NCBI GenBank assembly: GCA_946186725.1
Contig: CAMHOI010000019.1
Location: forward strand, 1 to 11,210
Source: an uncultured Clostridia bacterium
Lineage (GTDB): Bacteria > Bacillota > Clostridia > Oscillospirales > Acutalibacteraceae
Length of the DNA: 11,210 bases
Reading direction: 5' to 3'
Shown: positions 5,288-11,210 of the stretch, in pieces
Layout of the letters: every line of letters starts with the position of its first letter
Position numbering within the stretch: position 1 is the stretch's first letter
Notes under the pieces: model-generated
The model's input: the letters and a program-made list of their open reading frames with translations, nothing else
Databases searched by the model: none
Told to the model about the DNA's origin: nothing
Made by a program: the position numbers and the translations under genes

Positions 5288-7883
5288 GGTTATTTCTGAC
5301 GGCAAGCCGTCTGGCTTCCATTCGGATGATGCGCGCCGCGTTACGTACCATGACGCCGCGCGACAGGCGGCCCTCCCGCATGGCGGTCAGCAGGGGGCCG
5401 GTGACGGAATCGTCGTCGGCGCCCGGGGTGAGCAGGTTCATGCCCGCCTTCATCATGGCGACCGAGTCGGAGGAGCTGTAGGAGCCCCAGTCGCACATGG
5501 CGATCCCGTCGAACCCCATTTCGTCGAAGAACAGCCCCTCGATCAGGTCCTCGTTCTCATCGGGGAAGTGCCCGTTGAGGGCGTTGTATCCGGTCATGAT
5601 GGTGTCGGCCGGTTCCACGGCCATCGCGTAGGCGAAGGGGCGCAGGTACATCTCGCGCAGGGTGCGCTCGCTCATTTCGCTGTCGCTGCGGGCGCGCACC
5701 GACTCACAGTTGTTGGCGGCGACGTGCTTGATGCAGGCGGAGACGCCCTCCTCCTGCAGGCCCTTGACCTGCCAGCCGGCCATCTCGCCGGCGAGGAAGG
5801 GATCCTCGGACAGGTACTCGGGGTGGCGGCCGTTGAGCAGGTCGCGGTGGAGATTCATCCCCGGCCCGAGGATACAGTTGACTTTGAGCCGGCGGGCTTC
5901 CTCGGCCATGACGGCGCCCACCCCGCGGATGAGCTCGCGGTCAAAGGAGGAGGCGATCATGGCGGTGGCGGGGAAGCCGACGCTTTGGATGGGCAGGATG
6001 ATGCCGCTGTTGCCGTCGCAGAGGGTGTACTCGGGCAGATCGGTCCCCTCCGGGGCGGCAACGCGCCCGGCGTAGCCCTTGATGTCCATCTCCCAGACCG
6101 ACTGGAAGCGGCTGACGCACAGCCGGCAAAGCTGCTCGTCGCTTAATTGCGCGGCGAAGGCGGCCGCCCGGTCGGGGTCGGCCATCACGTCGGCAAAGGT
6201 GAGGGTCCCCTCGGTCTGCGCCGCCTCGGCGGGCAGGCGGGTGAAGGTCTCGTAGTGGGCGACCTGCGGCTCCTCGGTCAGGAAGGTGGCGCTCCCGTCG
6301 GGCCGCCAGTCGTCGTGCTTGCTCAACTCACGCACGGGACGCGTGGGCGGCAGGGCGTGCCGGCTTTGCCGGATCACGCGCGCCTCTTCCACGGTCACGG
6401 TGCCGATGTCGGTCAGCTTCGCGGCGTTCTCGCCGAAGAAGAAGCCGTATTCCCCCTCGCTGAGGAGCCAGCGGGCGTTGGCCTCGTCAAACGAGGCCAG
6501 CCGCTCCAGGGGGACAAAGGCGGTCAGCGTCTCTTCCTCGCCGGGCGCGAGCAGGCGGGTCTTGCCGAACTCGCAGAGCTCGACCGCCGGCTGCTCAAAG
6601 CGCGCCTCCGACTTGCGGACGTAGAACTGCACCACCTTGCGCCCGGCGCGGGCGCCGGCGTTGCGCACCCGCACCGAGAGGGAGACGCCCCTCTCCTGTT
6701 CGGTCAGCGCGGCGCCATCGAGGACGAAATCGGTGTAGGAAAGGCCGAAGCCGAAGGGGAAGGCGCACGGCACCCCGAAGGTGGTGTAGTAGCGGTAACC
6801 GACGTAAAGGCCCTCCTCATAGCAGACGCGGGACCAGATCTTGGTGCCGGTCTGCAGGCGGGGCTTTCCTTCCTCGGGTTGGATGAAATTGGGCGCCGTC
6901 GGGCTGTCAAAGTAGTCCAGCGGCCAGGTGTCTGTCAGACAGGCGCAGGGATCCGCCTTCCCCGACAGGACGTCCATGAGCGCCTCGGCTGCGCACATCC
7001 CGCCCAGCCCCGTGTAGAGGCAGGCGGCGATCTTGTATTTCTCCAAAAAGCGGACGTCGACGGGATAGGCGGTGTTGAGGATGACGACGATCTTATCGAA
7101 CCGTTCGCTCAGGCGGGCGAGCGCGGCTTCTTCGCCGTCGGAAAGGTAGTACTCGCCCTTGAGGGGGCCGCTGTCCATGTTCTCGCCCGCGCCGCGGGAG
7201 ATCACGAACAGAGCAACGTCCGACTGCTCGCGGGCGCGGCGCAGGACCGCCTCATCGGGCAGGTCGTCGCGGGGGATGACGTAGTGCTCGTGCAATTCGC
7301 GGTTGAGGGTGAAGCCGCTCTCCTCCTCCACTGCCTGCCAGATGCTCCGCCTGGTGCGGGGATTGATGCGGGCGGCGCCGGCGGCGCAGGTGCGGTACTC
7401 GGAGTAGCCGCGGCCGAAAAAGTTGAGAAAAGCGTCCTCCTTGAGGGGGAGCACGCCGCCCTCGTTTTTGAGCAGCACGGTCGATTCGGCGGCCACGCGG
7501 CGGGCAAAGGCGTCCTGTGCCGCGAACTCGGGGGAGGAACGGCGACGCGGCAGGGTCCGCAGGGCAAACGTTTTTTCCTCCATCACCCGGCCGTCGGCGG
7601 CGGCGAAGTCCCTGACCGTCAGGGTGAAGGGCGCGTCATACTCCCGCAGATAGCCCCGCACACGGACGATCAGCACGGGATGGGACAAATAATAAAAACT
7701 GCCGAAGGTCCAGTCCTCATGGGGCTTGCCGTTGAGCAGGACGGTCCCGTTGGGCAGCATGTCGTCGCTGAAGGCGAGGATCAGACAACCCACGCACTGC
7801 CGGTCGAACATATAACACGAGTCATCCACGAAATCCATGTCGAAGGCGAGGGTCTTGTGCAGCTGCACGGTCGGCGCGTTCAC
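5277..7883 (-). CDS. Glycoside hydrolase family 3 beta-glucosidase with reversed domain order (868 aa)
   Basis: A retaining exo-acting beta-glycosidase, most likely a beta-glucosidase, with no signal peptide. Domain order is permuted relative to typical GH3. After an unassigned beta-rich segment (about 1-115) comes the GH3 C-terminal domain (about 125-330: AESTVLLKNEGGVLPL, then a loop with Glu234 as acid/base candidate). Next is a fibronectin-III-like domain (about 395-490, starting after FGFGLSYTDF). The catalytic TIM-barrel domain comes last (about 575-860). The barrel shows LCDGNSG (D623), GPGMNLHR, NGRHPEYLSEDP (R686), IKHVAANNCE (K719, H720), MTGYNALNG and FDGIAMCDWG with nucleophile Asp798. 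The reversed order is known from Ruminococcus albus and Butyrivibrio fibrisolvens beta-glucosidases. Translation starts at GTG 7883, eight bases after AAAGGAG. It is first in an operon with the GH1 gene. The substrate could also be a xyloside or galactoside. Confidence 0.95.
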   Translation of the reverse strand: MNAPTVQLHKTLAFDMDFVDDSCYMFDRQCVGCLILAFSDDMLPNGTVLLNGKPHEDWTFGSFYYLSHPVLIVRVRGYLREYDAPFTLTVRDFAAADGRVMEEKTFALRTLPRRRSSPEFAAQDAFARRVAAESTVLLKNEGGVLPLKEDAFLNFFGRGYSEYRTCAAGAARINPRTRRSIWQAVEEESGFTLNRELHEHYVIPRDDLPDEAVLRRAREQSDVALFVISRGAGENMDSGPLKGEYYLSDGEEAALARLSERFDKIVVILNTAYPVDVRFLEKYKIAACLYTGLGGMCAAEALMDVLSGKADPCACLTDTWPLDYFDSPTAPNFIQPEEGKPRLQTGTKIWSRVCYEEGLYVGYRYYTTFGVPCAFPFGFGLSYTDFVLDGAALTEQERGVSLSVRVRNAGARAGRKVVQFYVRKSEARFEQPAVELCEFGKTRLLAPGEEETLTAFVPLERLASFDEANARWLLSEGEYGFFFGENAAKLTDIGTVTVEEARVIRQSRHALPPTRPVRELSKHDDWRPDGSATFLTEEPQVAHYETFTRLPAEAAQTEGTLTFADVMADPDRAAAFAAQLSDEQLCRLCVSRFQSVWEMDIKGYAGRVAAPEGTDLPEYTLCDGNSGIILPIQSVGFPATAMIASSFDRELIRGVGAVMAEEARRLKVNCILGPGMNLHRDLLNGRHPEYLSEDPFLAGEMAGWQVKGLQEEGVSACIKHVAANNCESVRARSDSEMSERTLREMYLRPFAYAMAVEPADTIMTGYNALNGHFPDENEDLIEGLFFDEMGFDGIAMCDWGSYSSSDSVAMMKAGMNLLTPGADDDSVTGPLLTAMREGRLSRGVMVRNAARIIRMEARRLAVRNNREG

Positions 7884-7915
7884 GGCACGGTCTCCTTTCG
7901 GCTTACATTTCGTTT

Positions 7916-7924
7916 ATTATACCA
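7916..7924 (-). promoter_or_regulatory. Extended -10 promoter of the GH3-GH1 operon
   Basis: The minus strand carries TGGTATAAT: a perfect -10 (7921-7916) with the TG extension. No convincing -35 lies 16-18 bp upstream, which fits extended -10 promoters and would allow activator control. The transcript would start near 7909, leaving a leader of about 26 bases. Confidence 0.6.
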
Positions 7925-7978
7925 TGAGCGGCGGCAAAGAGATAGAGACAATGTATTAGAGTTTTAGCACAAAATCGG

Positions 7979-8002
7979 CTGCCTCTTGCGAATGGGAGGC
8001 AG
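7979..8002. repeat. Inverted repeat in the divergent promoter region (operator candidate)
   Basis: CTGCCTC (7979-7985) and GAGGCAG (7996-8002) are perfect 7-bp inverted arms around a 10-base centre. The centre contains the -35 hexamer TTGCGA of the plus-strand promoter. No T-run follows on either side, so it does not look like a terminator; a regulator binding site is plausible but unproven. Confidence 0.45.
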
Positions 8003-8014
8003 TCACGCTATAAT
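7986..8014 (+). promoter_or_regulatory. Sigma-A-type promoter of the HAD phosphatase gene
   Basis: TTGCGA (7986-7991, four of six consensus bases), a 17-bp spacer and a perfect TATAAT (8009-8014). The predicted start near 8021 leaves a short leader holding AAAAGGAGG (8026-8034) nine bases before the ATG. Confidence 0.65.
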
Positions 8015-8043
8015 AAGGAAAACGCAAAAGGAGGCGGCGGCCG

Positions 8044-8688
8044 ATGATACGACTGGCCGTGTTTGATTTTGACGGGACGCTGTTCGACACCTCGCGGGGC
8101 GTTTTCGGCGGGGTCAACTACGCGCTGGAGGCGCTCGGGCTCCCCCGCGACGAGGAGCCGTCCCGTTTGCGCCGCATGATCGGGCCTCCGCTGGAGGAGG
8201 GCTTCCCGCTGGTCTACGGTGTGGACGGCAAAAAGGCGACCGAGCTTTACCGGGTCTATTATCACGCGCAGGGAGTGCACGAGTACGCGCCCTACCCCGG
8301 CATGGAGACGCTGCTGCGGCGGCTGCGGGCGGCCGGGGTCAAGACCGCCGTGGCCACCATGAAGCCGGAGGATTTCACCTGCGTCATTTTGAAGGAGACG
8401 GGCTGGGACGCGCTCTTCGACGCGGTGGCCGGGCCGGTCATCGGGCAGCCGACGCCGACCAAGGCCTCCCTCATCGAGCGGGAGATGGCGGCGCTGGGCG
8501 TCGCGCGCGAGGAGACCCTCATGATCGGCGACCGCACCTCGGACGTCGAGGCGGGCCGTGCCGCCGGTGTGAAAACGGTCTTCTGCCGCTTCGGCTTCGG
8601 CGCGCCCGGCGAGGCCGAGCAAAGCGGCGCCGATGCCATCGCGGACACCGTCGAGGCGCTCGGCCGCCTGCTTTCGGGTGAGCGGTGA
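8044..8688 (+). CDS. HAD-superfamily phosphatase, phosphoglycolate phosphatase-like (214 aa)
   Basis: A cytoplasmic phosphohydrolase of HAD subfamily IA. All four catalytic motifs are visible: motif I DFDGTLFDT (nucleophile Asp8, Asp10), motif II VATMKP (Thr105), motif III Lys140 in TPTKASL, and motif IV MIGDRTSDVEAG (Asp163, Asp167). A helical cap occupies about residues 15-85, with IGPPLEEGF as in Gph/PpaX-like members, and the C-terminal 'FGFG...GAD.I.DTVEAL' pattern fits the same group. The length is normal for the family. Possible substrates are phosphoglycolate, pyrophosphate or a sugar phosphate; the family is too promiscuous to choose. It is a single-gene unit with its own promoter and terminator, divergent from the glycosidase operon. 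The shared intergenic region gives a weak hint of co-regulation with sugar metabolism. Confidence 0.9.
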   Translation: MIRLAVFDFDGTLFDTSRGVFGGVNYALEALGLPRDEEPSRLRRMIGPPLEEGFPLVYGVDGKKATELYRVYYHAQGVHEYAPYPGMETLLRRLRAAGVKTAVATMKPEDFTCVILKETGWDALFDAVAGPVIGQPTPTKASLIEREMAALGVAREETLMIGDRTSDVEAGRAAGVKTVFCRFGFGAPGEAEQSGADAIADTVEALGRLLSGER

Positions 8689-8702
8689 ACGGAGCCGAGA
8701 CG

Positions 8703-8736
8703 AAAAAAGCCCCCGGCCATCCGGCCGGGGGTTTTT
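8703..8736. terminator. Bidirectional intrinsic terminator between convergent genes
   Basis: A perfect 9-bp stem, CCCCCGGCC (8710-8718) with GGCCGGGGG (8723-8731), has a four-base loop. It is flanked by six A's on the left and five T's on the right, so both strands read as stem plus U-run. It ends the HAD gene (plus) and the LRR surface-protein gene (minus), whose stop is at 8738. Confidence 0.95.
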
Positions 8737-8737
8737 G

Positions 8738-10072
8738 TTATTTGGCCTTTTTCTTGAGGAAAAGCACGATCCCTCCGGCGACGGCGGCCAGGACCAGGAC
8801 GGCGGCGACGGCGACGGGCACGATCCAGCCCCGGGATCCGCCGTCTCCGCCCGGATCGGACGCCTCAGGCGCGGCGCCGATCGTCTTCGTTGCGGCGGGC
8901 GCGGCGGCTGCGGTCCGCTCAGGCGTGCTCGCCGAAAGGGACGCCGATCCCTCCGAGGCCGTGCTCAGCGAGGCCGCGTTCTCCGAGGCCGCGCTTTCCG
9001 AGGTCGCGTTCTTCGAGGCCGCGTTCTGAGACGCGGGCGCGGCAACGGACGACGTTTCCTTCGAGGCGGCCGCCCGGCTGGAGACGGCGCTGCTCACGGG
9101 AGCGTTGATGCTCTTGAACGGCAGGCCGTTCTTCTTGGCGTAAGCTTCAGCGGCGCTGCCGGTGAAGCCGCGCACCGCCGTGAGGGCCGTGCAGCCCTTC
9201 AGGATGTCGTCCCCGATCTTGGTCACCGAAGCGGGAATGGTGATCTCCTTGAGATCGGTGCAATTGGCAAACGCTTTCAGACGGATCTCCGTCACCGAGT
9301 CGGGGACGGTCAGACCGGTCAGTCCCGATTCGGCAAACGCGGACGAGTCGATCGTTTTCAGCGAGGCGGGGAGCGAGATGCTTTTCAGGCTGCTGCACTG
9401 ATAAAAGGCGGCCATGCCGATGTCGGTGATCGTATCGGGCAGGGTGACGCTCTCCAGACTGGTGCAGTGATCAAACTCGCTGGCCTGAACGTATTTCGCC
9501 CCTTTGGCGAAGGTCACGCTCCGGAGAGAAGTGCAGTTCATAAAATTCTGGGCAAAACGATTCGCGCCCAGGCCGGTGGCGCTCTTCAGACCGGTGCATC
9601 CGTAAAACACATTTTCGCCCATAACGGTCACCGAAGCGGGAATGCTGATGCTCGTCAAGCCCGTGCAGTTCTGAAACGCGCGGGTGCCGATTTGGGTCAC
9701 CGAATCGGGGAGGGTGACGCTTTTGAGCTTCGCGCTGCCCTCAAAGGCCTCGGGGCTGATGACGGTCACCGTGTTGGGAATGGAAACGCTCGTCAGCGCC
9801 GGACAACGCGAGAAGCAGTTGTACCCGATCCTGGTCACGCCGGCCTCGATCACCGCCGAGGTGACGACGTCGCCCCAGGGAGCGACGGGGCCGTCGGCCC
9901 TATTGTAGTCTGCCATCGCGCCCGACCCCGAAACGGTGAGGACGGTGCCGTTGAGCGACCAGGTGCATTCGCCGGTCTTGCCGCCGGTCGCGGCGCCGGC
10001 GGCGACGGAGAAAAGAGCGAGTGTGCCGACAAGCAGGGACAGAGTCAAAAGCATGGACAGTGTGCGTTTCAT
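8738..10072 (-). CDS. BspA-like leucine-rich-repeat (LRR_5) surface protein with C-terminal membrane anchor (444 aa)
   Basis: A cell-surface protein, likely for adhesion or binding. ATG 10072 lies seven bases after GGAGG; the longer open frame upstream has no signal and crosses the promoter leader. Residues 1-28 are a signal peptide (core LLTLSLLVGTLALF, likely cut near AGA). Residues 32-70 match the usual lead-in of BspA-like proteins (W-S-L-N-G-T-V-L-T-V-S-G-S-G-A-M). About 71-300 hold nine or ten LRR_5 repeats of roughly 23 residues (pattern 'L.SV.IP.SVT.IG..AF..C'), closed by the typical GSAAEAYAKKNGLPF. A Ser/Ala-rich stalk (about 324-412) includes five-residue repeats of the xNAAS type. 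One transmembrane helix (about 416-438) ends in KKKAK. There is no LPxTG motif, so anchoring is by the helix, not sortase. It is a single-gene unit with its own promoter and terminator. Confidence 0.93.
   Translation of the reverse strand: MKRTLSMLLTLSLLVGTLALFSVAAGAATGGKTGECTWSLNGTVLTVSGSGAMADYNRADGPVAPWGDVVTSAVIEAGVTRIGYNCFSRCPALTSVSIPNTVTVISPEAFEGSAKLKSVTLPDSVTQIGTRAFQNCTGLTSISIPASVTVMGENVFYGCTGLKSATGLGANRFAQNFMNCTSLRSVTFAKGAKYVQASEFDHCTSLESVTLPDTITDIGMAAFYQCSSLKSISLPASLKTIDSSAFAESGLTGLTVPDSVTEIRLKAFANCTDLKEITIPASVTKIGDDILKGCTALTAVRGFTGSAAEAYAKKNGLPFKSINAPVSSAVSSRAAASKETSSVAAPASQNAASKNATSESAASENAASLSTASEGSASLSASTPERTAAAAPAATKTIGAAPEASDPGGDGGSRGWIVPVAVAAVLVLAAVAGGIVLFLKKKAK
8955..9029. repeat. 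Five tandem 15-bp repeats in the stalk of the LRR protein
   Basis: Five consecutive 15-base units begin GAGGCCG, GAGGCCG, GAGGCCG, GAGGTCG and GAGGCCG (consensus GAGGCCGCGTTCTCC). They stay in frame and encode [Q/K/E/L]-[N/S]-[A/T]-[A/T]-S pentapeptides on the minus strand. Copy-number change would alter stalk length without a frameshift. Confidence 0.8.
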
Positions 10073-10141
10073 GACGATGCCTCCACATCTCGTATTGTCT
10101 GCGTTTTTGCTCTTCAGCGGCAAACCCGCAGCGCAGTTCTC

Positions 10142-10164
10142 CCGTGGCCCTTTCGCGGCCAAGG
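10142..10164 (-). other. Stem-loop at the 5' end of the LRR gene leader
   Basis: TGGCC and GGCCA arms (10161-10157 with 10149-10145) surround a seven-base loop. Two further G-C pairs lie beyond one mismatch. It would begin three or four bases from the predicted transcript start, a position where hairpins are known to stabilise mRNA. Confidence 0.4.
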
Positions 10165-10173
10165 AACAATTCT

Positions 10174-10202
10174 AATTTACAAGAAAATCAAGCGTTTGTC
10201 AA
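10174..10202 (-). promoter_or_regulatory. Promoter of the LRR surface-protein gene
   Basis: The minus strand has a perfect TTGACA (10202-10197), a 17-bp spacer and TAAATT (10179-10174, four of six). The predicted start near 10167 gives a leader of about 95 bases before the ATG at 10072. The site lies just downstream of the secF terminator, consistent with an independent unit. Confidence 0.75.
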
Positions 10203-10208
10203 CACCCG

Positions 10209-10241
10209 AAAAAAAGCCCCGACTCACGTCGGGGCTTTTTT
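10209..10241 (-). terminator. Intrinsic terminator of secF
   Basis: A perfect 8-bp stem, GCCCCGAC (10216-10223) with GTCGGGGC (10228-10235), has a TCAC loop. On the minus strand seven T's follow (10215-10209). It starts two bases after the secF stop. Six T's on the other strand make it potentially bidirectional. Confidence 0.93.
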
Positions 10242-10242
10242 C

Positions 10243-11184
10243 TTACTGTTTGGCGTCCTGCTTGCGGCTGCGCAGCTCTCTCCATTTGACCCACAGCGCG
10301 GGGGCCAGGCAGATGGAGGAGTAGGAGCCGGCGACCAGGCCGAACATCAGCGGCACGGTCAGGGTACGCAGGGAGGTCAGACCCGTGATCTCGCAGACCA
10401 CGAAGACGACCAGGATCACGATGATGGTGGACAGCGAGGTCATGATGTTGCGGGCCAGAACCTGATTGTTCGAGAGATCGACCAGCTCGTCGAGGGGCTT
10501 CTTGCTGCCATAGACGCGGCGATTCTCACGAATGCGGTCAAAGACCACGATGGTGTTGTTCAATGAGTAGCCCAGCAGGGTCATCACGACGGCCATGAAG
10601 TTGGTGTCGATGCTCAGCCGCAGGACGGTCGCCGCAAAGAAGGCGATCAGCACGTCGTGCAGCAGGGCGATCAGCGCCGTGATGGCGGCCGACACGCCGC
10701 CGATCTTGCGGAAGCGGATGGCGACGTAGACGATGACGAGAACGGCCGCGATCAGCACGGCGACCAGACACTTGAGAAAGAAGACGGTACCCACCGAGGG
10801 ATTGACCGAGTTGACCTCGGCCTGCTCGATGGCGTTGTCCGGATACTTCTCGGTCAGGGCCTTGGTGAGCGCGTCGATGGACTCGGTGTTCAAGGCCTGA
10901 TTGTCGGCCAGAGAGACAATCAGCTTCTGGGAGGAGTCGGCCACGCCCGCGGTGATGGCGACGGCGGTCTTCTTGCTCAAAGTCTCGTCAGCGAACTTGC
11001 GCACGGCGTCGGTGTCCAACTCGCCGGTGAACGAGTAGCTGATCTTGGTGCCGCCCTGGAAGGAGATGTCCAGCACCGGCCCGAAAACGAGGGTGCAGAT
11101 CAGCCCGGCCAGCAGGAGGATGCCGGAGATGAGGAGAAACTTCTTGAGGTTGGCGACGAAAGCGAAGGACTTATTCTTCAACAC
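10243..11184 (-). CDS. secF: Protein translocase subunit SecF (313 aa)
   Basis: Membrane subunit of the SecDF complex, which assists Sec-dependent export, in known members by using the proton gradient. Six membrane helices can be seen: about 16-38, then after a P4-like external domain (about 40-132) helices near 134-156, 165-186, 189-212, 249-268 and 274-297. Signatures are DISFQGGT (39-46), GYSLNNTIVVFDRIREN (205-221) and QVLARNIMTS (241-250). Arg245 aligns with the conserved TM5 arginine (E. coli SecF R247, from memory). Asn210 stands where most well-studied members have Asp (E. coli D213). The length is normal. GTG 11184 follows GGAGG by eight bases. The gene lies four bases (11187-11185 between) after a stop codon that probably ends secD, and it closes the operon with a strong terminator. 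Confidence 0.95.
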   Translation of the reverse strand: MLKNKSFAFVANLKKFLLISGILLLAGLICTLVFGPVLDISFQGGTKISYSFTGELDTDAVRKFADETLSKKTAVAITAGVADSSQKLIVSLADNQALNTESIDALTKALTEKYPDNAIEQAEVNSVNPSVGTVFFLKCLVAVLIAAVLVIVYVAIRFRKIGGVSAAITALIALLHDVLIAFFAATVLRLSIDTNFMAVVMTLLGYSLNNTIVVFDRIRENRRVYGSKKPLDELVDLSNNQVLARNIMTSLSTIIVILVVFVVCEITGLTSLRTLTVPLMFGLVAGSYSSICLAPALWVKWRELRSRKQDAKQ

Positions 11185-11187
11185 GTT

Positions 11188-11210
11188 TCACACCTCCGTA
11201 GAGCCAGACT
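11188..11210 (-). CDS. Probable 3' end of secD (only the last codons are visible)
   Basis: On the minus strand an open frame enters from the right edge and reads S-G-S-T-E-V before TGA at 11190-11188, just upstream of secF. Its final codons contain the GGAGG used by secF. The identification as secD rests only on the usual secD-secF gene order; six residues cannot identify a protein. Confidence 0.35.

Noticed and set aside
4054..7967. Long plus-strand open frames across 4054-5244 and 6147-7967
   Set aside because: These are antisense shadows of the GH1 and GH3 genes, whose catalytic motifs on the minus strand are unambiguous.
7979..8002. The inverted repeat read as a terminator
   Set aside because: No T-run follows either arm and no gene ends nearby; both flanking genes start here.
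8008..8622. Minus-strand open frame antisense to the HAD gene
   Set aside because: The plus strand has all four HAD motifs, a promoter, a ribosome binding site and a terminator; the antisense frame has none.
9200..9860. Recurrent DNA motifs such as GGTCACCGA across the LRR coding region, considered as a repeat array
   Set aside because: They are spaced irregularly, diverged, and explained by the LRR_5 protein repeats (SVT.IG). They are not a CRISPR or other DNA-level array.
10073..10162. 30-residue N-terminal extension of the LRR protein
   Set aside because: No ribosome binding site precedes it, and the signal peptide starts at ATG 10072 after GGAGG.
8633..10324. Plus-strand 563-codon open frame over the LRR gene
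   Set aside because: Arg/Gly-rich shadow of the repetitive GC-rich minus-strand gene. It runs through two terminators and into secF.

Overview
The window is GC-rich and looks like a chromosomal fragment from a Gram-positive Clostridia lineage, probably an Oscillospiraceae/Ruminococcaceae-type gut anaerobe. This is an inference from four things: strong AGGAGG-type ribosome binding sites with frequent GTG/TTG starts, lipoproteins with Ser/Ala-rich linkers after the lipobox, a BspA-like leucine-rich-repeat surface protein, and a glycoside hydrolase family 3 enzyme with reversed domain order. I see no mobile element, CRISPR array, tRNA or rRNA.

Layout, left to right (most genes are on the minus strand, so they read right to left). 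(1) Positions 1-3841 hold an apparent four-gene minus-strand operon. It contains three tandem paralogous lipoproteins of a family I do not recognise (2585-3841, 1430-2572, 229-1401), followed by a secreted protein cut by the left edge (1-218). Gaps are 10-28 bp, and a candidate extended -10 promoter lies just upstream at 3876-3903. (2) Positions 3976-7883 hold a two-gene beta-glycosidase operon: a GH3 enzyme, then a GH1 enzyme two bases after its stop. Both lack signal peptides, so they probably split imported oligosaccharides in the cytoplasm. A TGGTATAAT promoter lies upstream of the GH3 gene. (3) The 160-bp region 7884-8043 is a divergent promoter region. It has a perfect 7-bp inverted repeat whose loop holds the -35 box of the plus-strand gene 8044-8688, a Gph-like HAD phosphatase. 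(4) A bidirectional terminator at 8703-8736 separates that gene from a convergent minus-strand gene (8738-10072) for an LRR_5/BspA-like surface protein with a C-terminal membrane anchor. This gene has its own TTGACA promoter and a leader with a hairpin at its 5' end. (5) At the right edge, secF (10243-11184) ends in a strong terminator and follows what is probably the tail of secD.

The least explained part is the lipoprotein array. The three paralogues share three invariant cysteines, a central LNDP/PSE block and a C-terminal GH-[T/N]-VGP...YD...MDT...VQ signature. Two of them also share a 63-nt block that is 97% identical. Nothing here ties the array to the neighbouring glycosidases except co-orientation.
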